64,000 bases of DNA from Clitopilus passeckerianus (lineage: Eukaryota; Basidiomycota; Agaricomycetes; Agaricales; Entolomataceae), in the NCBI GenBank assembly GCA_944990035.1, contig CALYLX010000113.1, forward strand, positions 186,001-250,000. The letters run 5' to 3'. Both the position numbers and the translations under genes were made by a program. Under the pieces are notes generated by a model, which was not told where the DNA came from, ran no database searches, and was given only the letters and a program-made list of their open reading frames with translations. Shown piece after piece: positions 58,088 to 64,000 of the stretch (position 1 is its first letter; every line of letters starts with the position of its first letter).

Positions 58088-60567
58088 CTAGCTGGTTGGA
58101 GCTACTGTTATAATTGAGTCCTTGGCCCCCTTTTTCTTGAGAAATTTTGCAATACGATCATGCTGACAGTCATATGCAGCTTGAATTGGACTGCCATACT
58201 TGCCACCTAGGGTAATGAGATCAGAACATGATATGTCTCGTAAATCAGACCATTTACCTTGGCTGTTGACATCTGCACCTTGCCTGACAAGAAACCCGAC
58301 TACTTCCAAGTCTCCCTTAAATGCAGCAGCTTGGAGTGCAGTGCCGTATTCACCACCTTATGTAATGAAGTCAGAACATAATCCAGCTTGGAAATCAGAC
58401 TATACTCACCCTGGCTATTGACATCAGCGCCGTTCTCAACAAGACACTTGACTACATTCACGTCTCCCTCATATGCGGAGGCCTGGAGTGCAGTGCCATA
58501 TTGACCACCTGGGGGAATGAAATCAGATCGTGAAGCGTCCTGAAATCAAACTACTTACCTTGAATGTTGACATCAGCACCCTTTTCAACAAGAAACTCAA
58601 CGGCATCCCAGGATCCGCTATATGCAGCAGCCTGGAGTGCGGTGCCATACTTGCCACCTAGGATAACAAGATCAGAACACGATGCATCCAGTAAGTCAGA
58701 CCAGTTACCTTGGCTGTTGACATCAGCACCCTGCCCAACAAGAAATTCAACTGCGTCCAAATGTCCTTTGGATGCAGCAGCTTGGAGTGCAGTGCCATAT
58801 TCACCACCCGATGTAATGAATCAGAACATAATCCATCTTAGAAATCAGATTACTCACCTTGGGTATTAACATCAGCCCCTTTTTCAACAAGAAACTTGAT
58901 TTTATCCAACAATATAGAATATGCAGCAGCCTGGAGTGCTGTGCCATATTTGCCACCTAGTGGAATGAAATAAGAACATAAGGTGTCCCGGAAATCAGAT
59001 TACTCACCTCGGCTGTTAACATCAGCACCATTCTCAACAAGAAACTCAACTATTTCTAAGGTTCCTGAACGTGCAGCAGCCTGGAGTGCAGTGCCATATT
59101 TACCACCTGGTGGAATCAAATCGGAATATAATGCATCCTGGAGATGAGGCCACTCACCTTGGATGTCGACATCAGCACCTTTTTCAACAAGTAACTTGAC
59201 ACATTCAAAGGATCCCCAGCAGGCAGCAGCCTGAAGTGCAGTGCCATGTTCACCACCTGATGTATTGAAATTAGATCATAATTCATCTTCAAGATCGGAG
59301 TTCTCACCTTGGGTGTTGACATCAGCACCTTTCTCAATAAGAAATTTGATAGTCCCGGGGGATCCCCCATATGCAGCAGCCTGGAGTGCAGTACCATATT
59401 TACCGCCTGATGCAATGAGGTTAGAACACCACAGCCCTGATCCCGGGACCGCTTCCTCTTACCCCGACCATTGACATTAGCGCCACGCTCAATGCATTCC
59501 TTAACCCTTGCAAACTCCCTTTTCTCCGTTGCATTAAGCAAGTCTAAAGTGGCTGTTGCTGCTATTGCTGCCCTGGCTTTTTCTCTCTCTTCAGCCATCA
59601 CCAATGCCTTCGCGTCATCAATTTGCTTTCTGCGCCGTTCAAGAAAGGTCTCCACCAGATCACGGGCTGGAACCAGAAGAAGGAGTAGGGCAAGAGTTTG
59701 TCCGAATGTCCATTCCGACTCAGCGTTACCCTGTTGGAGGAATAGTGCATTTCTTCGAATTGAGGCCTCCGTGTTTGCAACAAAGACAACATTGATGACT
59801 CCCAGAACAATGAGCCCAATGTGAACAGGTACAATGCTCATTTGACGGTGCACAGATCTCCGAGCGGCGTGGTTATATGTCCTATAGAGGAGAATACAAG
59901 CAGAGGCCGGAATGATTAGATTCAGTCCCGGGAGGAGGAGGATCGAGTAGATGATGAGTGACCATAGGCGCAATCCTGTTGATGCAAGTGGGACACCACC
60001 GCCAAAGATGATGACTGAGGAAGACATTGAGCACGAAGATGATGAGGAAGATCCGAATATAGCAGGGCGACTCCAGAGCCAAATTCCAACCACCGCCATG
60101 AGCGATAGGTGCAAGGAGCCAAGAATGAGGACGGGGTCTTTGGAGAGCATCTTGGCACGCCTTGTCCAAGTCACTCCGGATACCGACAGCCCTTTCCACA
60201 GCCCACTTTCTTCATCCCCTTTGCCCTTCCCTTCTGGTACGTTCTTGTGATGGATGTAAAGTAGGAAGTAAATGAACGTATTAGTATTGTTCATCCAGCT
60301 GAGGTTGAGGACGATGATTGCATGGAAATTGCTCAAGCCGTGTAGAAGTGCTTGAACGACTGCGGAGATGAGGATGGCGAAGGCGGTGATAAGGATAGTC
60401 GTGGACTGCGTCTCGAGGGAATCAAGTTCTGTGCGAGTGACCTTCTTGTCGCTAAGAGCGTACAGCGCCGGAATGAAGCTGAGAAAGTTTTGGGCATAGA
60501 TGGCTATTCGGACACCAATGCCAGAAATGTCTGGATTGGCTGGAATGCAATGGTTCGCAATCGACAT
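58088..60567 (-). CDS. Polytopic membrane protein with C-terminal ankyrin array, one exon per repeat
   Basis: Model complement(join(58088..58206,58258..58356,58410..58508,58559..58657,58709..58807,58858..58956,59008..59106,59158..59256,59308..59406,59463..60567)), 671 aa. The first exon (368 aa, Met 60567) encodes about six or seven hydrophobic segments, such as ILITAFAILISAVVQALL, LSLMAVVGIWLWS and LIIYSILLLPGLNLII, then a charged helix and the first ankyrin half-repeat (ARVKECIERGANVNG). Eight exons of exactly 99 nt follow, each one 33-residue repeat (GGKYGTALQAAAYSG, VEFLVEKGADVN) in phase 1. A last exon ends with KGAKDSIITVAPTS. Introns are 50-56 nt. The acceptor of the exon 58709-58807 reads CGG instead of CAG. 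The function is unknown; it may be a membrane-tethered interaction platform. Confidence 0.82.
58207..59462 (-). repeat. 150-bp tandem exon-intron units of the ankyrin gene
   Basis: The motif around GGAGTGCAGTGCCATA recurs on the plus strand nine times at about 58177, 58326, 58480, 58628, 58780, 58927, 59077, 59227 and 59377, about 150 bp apart. Introns are also similar to each other, so whole exon+intron units were duplicated. Confidence 0.88.
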
Positions 60568-63361
60568 TGCGATGGTACACGACGGGGAGAAAAGTAAAGT
60601 AGAGGCAAAAGGCGTTGAACGACATGCTACTGACCAGGGGAGGTCAAAGGTGTTGTTGCATCGAGGCAGTGATCGTTCCAAACTAGGATGTGTTTTTTGC
60701 CCGTTGACGCCCACACAACGCCTACACGGAGTTGATCACAGATGCTCAGAAGGGCTAACGACAATAATGCAGCGACATTTGTACTACATTTACCCCAACC
60801 TCCGAGAAACGTTGTCCTAATGCTCCTAATATGCGACAGGCTCAGTCTATCCACCCCGCCAGATGAATGAGTTATATATAAATTGACATGCGAAGGTCGC
60901 TGCGAGCCACACGACAAGCACGTTCTTCCTTCTGCTTCAATATTCCCCGTTCTGACCTCTCTACTTTTCCAACCACACAGTCCTTCATCACACTTTCCTC
61001 TCTCTCTCCTACGGCCTCCGTCCCAAAACTCGGATTCTGTATCCTGTCCACCACGTCCTCGGGATCCGCCAGTCTATTGAGACACCCGAGGCCCCCAGGA
61101 ACCGTCGTCTCTTGCAGTATCCTCCATCCCAATGTTTCGATTGGTGAGCTCCCCGTTGGCCTAATCAGGTCTTCGCAATTCTTCAGCTGCCGCCTTGACG
61201 AGGGTGAAGACGGCGGATGATATTCGGTCCATCCTCCTGAAGCTGCCGAGCGTGTTCGCGTCCTCAATCCACAGCGTGGTGGGTCCATACGACAGTGGGA
61301 GTAGCCAGTCGCTCCAGCGTGCCTCAAGAGGACATGGAGTGGTCGGCTTGCGACAAACTCTCGGTCTCGGCGGCTTCACGACCGACTCCTCGTCCTAGTA
61401 CCTCCATCTCGATGAAACGTGATTTTGTGGAACGTGTAGGCTCGTGAAAGAGTTCAGAGAGCCGAAGGAGACGTACGGTGTCGAGGTTGGTATGTCAGGG
61501 TGGGACGAGAGAGGAGGGAGAACAGTTCTGAAGGAGGGTAGCGGTGGTGGCCACGGGATGTAACGACACTGACTTATGCTAAGAGAGGCCAATGTGGGGG
61601 TGAGCAGGGGTCCGAATGGATATAAAGTGGGGAAAGCTTGTATTTTGGCCACTATCTCGAGCGTTGGAGTCTGTGTGACCAAAAGAGCCGCATGGTGACA
61701 CGGGTCCATGCGAGGGCCCGGCACTGCCTTGAACACCGCCTGAAGCACGGTTGCCACGGAGAGCTCTCATCGGCTTGTCTTCCGCTAATGAGAAAGGTAG
61801 AAGTGGATGGATGACGTGTGGGTTGAGTCGAGCGTATCACACTTGTTTTGACGCAAAGCTAGGCTGGATATCGAGCGAGCGTTAATCAGTTCCCATTTGC
61901 CTTTTCCAAGCAGACGCAGCTTCATCAAAAGGCGAGACGACTGTATACGTCATGATGTGCTTCTTGCTCTGCAGGAGATGGGGCCACAAGGCGAAGGTTC
62001 GGAACGAAAGTTCATCGCCAAATGTTTGTCGGTTACTTTGATAGTTGTCGGATGGTGCTGTGTAGCTTCATCGAGGAGTCATCGTTATGACTTCTTTTCT
62101 CCTCTCTTTGTCTCTCCTACTTCTGCCTACATCCCTTCTGCTGGCTCGAGCTTCGGGTGGCTAGCCCTTGGCAGGCAGCTTTCACTCATTCTTCAGCCTG
62201 AGCCTGACGGGCGTCTGGCATGGGGCGACGGGTGGTTTATTGAACGGGAGTCAGTCCTTCCGCAGTGGACGTTGGTGTTATGGAGGGGCTTCATGCCCTT
62301 TCGGCTAGTTCCCGATAGAGGGGCTTGGGGTGATAAGGGGAGCAGACGCCTGTTCCGTCGAGGAAGGAAGGACTACTGCGACGGGCGGGAACTGCTGTGA
62401 TGCCTCCTCCTGAGCTGGATTGGGTTGGTGTTGGAGAGATGGCGGCGGTTCGTGAAGCTAGGATGTCCGAGGCGGATGGGGAAGCACGAAGCGATCGTCA
62501 TTCGATGATTTGGGAGGTAGAAGAGTATGACTTGGAATGGAGATAGGTTAGAGGACATCCCGAGCGTCGTCAAGGAAACGACATACAAGATGCGAATCCG
62601 CGGTACATAGACCTGTGAGGCGGCCCTACCAAGTCGAGAACTCTTTGGTTTTGGCCTGTTGCAAAGGAAGAAACCGTGAGGTTGTGAAGATGCTTGGGGA
62701 GTAAGTGATGCCCACCTCAAGCGCCGTAATGCAGAAAGGGGGATAGGTCAGTCATAAGAATGCCGTGCCATTGAAACGGAAGACCATGCTGCAGCTGATC
62801 TGGCGAGGGCAAGGAAACGTGTGCATCTTCTCCACAGCAAACACTTGCCTATGCCGATGGTTCGCAGCGACGCTCCGGACGAGTTTCATGCCTAGACGTA
62901 TCAGGGGGAGGCATGAGTGACGAAAGTCGTAGGGGTACCTTGAGCTTGTACACTTACCCCTGGACATGTGCAGAAGTTCCAAAGCAACGTGTCTTCGGTA
63001 ATGGTTCTAGACTCGGCAAAAATCTCTGGCTGCTGTGTGGAAGGGTCAGGGATTAGTGTCAATGAGGGATGGAAAGGTGTAATACGCACCCGGACGTGAA
63101 TTATGACCAGCTCCGAGAATAAAGGTCGCTCAAAGTTCAACATTCATCTAGCATATCTGCTCTTGTCGACCAAGGGAGATGAGTCGAGAGAGTCGAAGAT
63201 GTATTTGCCCGGTTTATTCAACTTTAACTGAGGTCGCTTGAGAATTTGAGACTGAGGGCAGCGAATGAAGACACGCAGGTGAGAAAAGTCGTGAGAAAAT
63301 CCTGCTCCCACCGACTCCAAGTTGCTGCAAAACTCAGCTCCTACTCCTTGGTCCATCATGA
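60568..63361. other. Weakly supported ORFs; no firm gene
   Basis: Minus ORFs at 60872-61327, 61161-61379 and 61395-61757 and plus ORF 61897-62400 are open for 70-170 codons but have Pro/Arg/Ser-rich composition and no known motif. On the minus strand 63143-62880, short pieces (FERPLFSELVIIHV, QQPEIFAESRTITEDTLLW, FCTCPG, MKLVRSVAANHRH) could be exons of a small gene, but phases could not all be reconciled. The stretch 60568-60870 is the promoter side of the ankyrin gene. Confidence 0.35.
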
Positions 63362-63914
63362 TTGCAAGACCTTCAAAGGCTCTGCAACCGCAGAGTCAGC
63401 CATAAGCGCAACTGGTTTCTAAGCCCTCCGTATATTGCCGTCATCGTGCTCACCGACGAAGAATGGGATGCCCAATACGACTCCCTTCTCCCAACATTGC
63501 TCGAGCTCTTCCAGGGTACAACAACCCCCCCCCCCCGCTCTTGCCTCTAAAATTATCTCGATTGTCAGGCAGCACCCTACTTCTGCATGCACAGATGCGC
63601 TTGCAACTACTCTCATTGGCGCGGCGTGTTCCGTGCCGAAGTCTATCGACATCTTTGTACAGGCTGTATCCTCCCAGCTGGGACCCATCCACTGGTCAGG
63701 GAGCGAAAGCAACTTCCTCGATGTAATTGAGACTGAGTTCTATGATAACCTCATTCCATACCTCTACGTGCCGAAACGAACATCCTCAACCAATAAAATG
63801 ATCCAGCCTTCAAATCAGATCCTCGCTGCCGCTGTGTTGACCGGATCGTCCTACCAGCATGGCCTGGCCCAACAAACATCCTTTCCATTACGCGCGGTAT
63901 ACCTTGGACGATAA
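63362..63914 (+). CDS. Uncharacterised protein with frame break at a C12 tract
   Basis: Two frames meet at a run of twelve C at 63525-63536. Upstream reads TDEEWDAQYDSLLPTLLELF and downstream ALASKIISIVRQHPTSACTD, then FVQAVSSQLGPIHWSGSESN and VIETEFYDNLIPYLYVPKR. The composition on both sides is normal for protein, and the joined sequence is continuous helical text. The start and family are not recognised. The downstream frame stops at 63912-63914 and further exons may lie beyond the window. Confidence 0.45.
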
Positions 63915-64000
63915 ATCTGAAAATCCCGTTCACGAGGTCGCCTTTGTTGTGGCATGTCTTATTCTCGCCATCATATGATGGCGGGGACGCTGAGTTCACC

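Noticed and set aside
1..64000. CRISPR arrays, bacterial operons, ribosome binding sites
   Set aside because: Intron-rich eukaryotic DNA. The only regular short-period array is the ankyrin exon-intron repeat.

Overview
The window looks like a basidiomycete (Agaricomycete-type) fungal chromosome. Genes are dense in 45-70 nt GT-AG introns and very short exons. Several families are typical of mushrooms: NACHT NTPases of the NWD2 kind, a DUF6534-like membrane protein, a BTB protein with the usual agaricomycete C-terminus, and an AAA+ ATPase with a DUF7025-like N-terminus. Conserved eukaryotic genes anchor the region: ATG17, a HAL-type kinase, VPS4 and CAND1. All multi-exon models here were built by hand from splice signals and reading phase, with no RNA evidence.

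Layout. 1-6.5 kb: ATG17 and a BTB gene, both on the minus strand. 6.5-11.7 kb: gene-poor, decayed DNA. 11.7-22.1 kb: a Ty3/Gypsy chromovirus on the plus strand (11733-18664), followed directly by an inverted, truncated copy of its 5' half (18665-22064). The right edge of this block abuts the 3' end of a cytochrome P450 gene. 22.6-30.7 kb: an intact NACHT gene (minus), a spacer with a 195-bp-arm hairpin, and a HAL-like kinase (plus). 31-37.4 kb: a MITE-like element, two small genes, a tandem MIT-domain relic and VPS4. 37.7-42.1 kb: two convergent, frameshifted NACHT genes. 42.6-46.9 kb: an uncharacterised ORF, a micro-exon-rich DUF6534-like gene and an F-box-containing gene. 47.0-51.5 kb: CAND1 (11 exons). 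51.9-57.6 kb: a conserved hypothetical gene, a secreted protein, the AAA+ ATPase and a PD-(D/E)XK-like protein. 58.1-60.6 kb: a polytopic membrane protein carrying an ankyrin array. 60.6-64 kb: poorly supported ORFs and a gene cut by the window edge.

The most notable structures are three. First, the ankyrin gene has eight consecutive exons of exactly 99 nt, each one 33-residue repeat in the same phase, with one acceptor apparently mutated. Second, the retroelement palindrome has 3,400-bp arms without net indels that share the same inactivating stops, although the two LTRs of the complete copy differ by roughly 6%. Third, a tandem MIT-domain relic directly upstream of VPS4 shares the intron positions of VPS4's own MIT domain. 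The retroelement also shows a plausible Tf1/sushi-type self-primer and extra ORFs after pol, one with a membrane segment.

The housekeeping genes act in separate processes: autophagy scaffold, ESCRT-III recycling, cullin exchange and transporter regulation. I see no evidence that they form a functional cluster. The NACHT, BTB, F-box and ankyrin genes are the kind of expanded, fast-evolving families that usually sit near transposons in these genomes.
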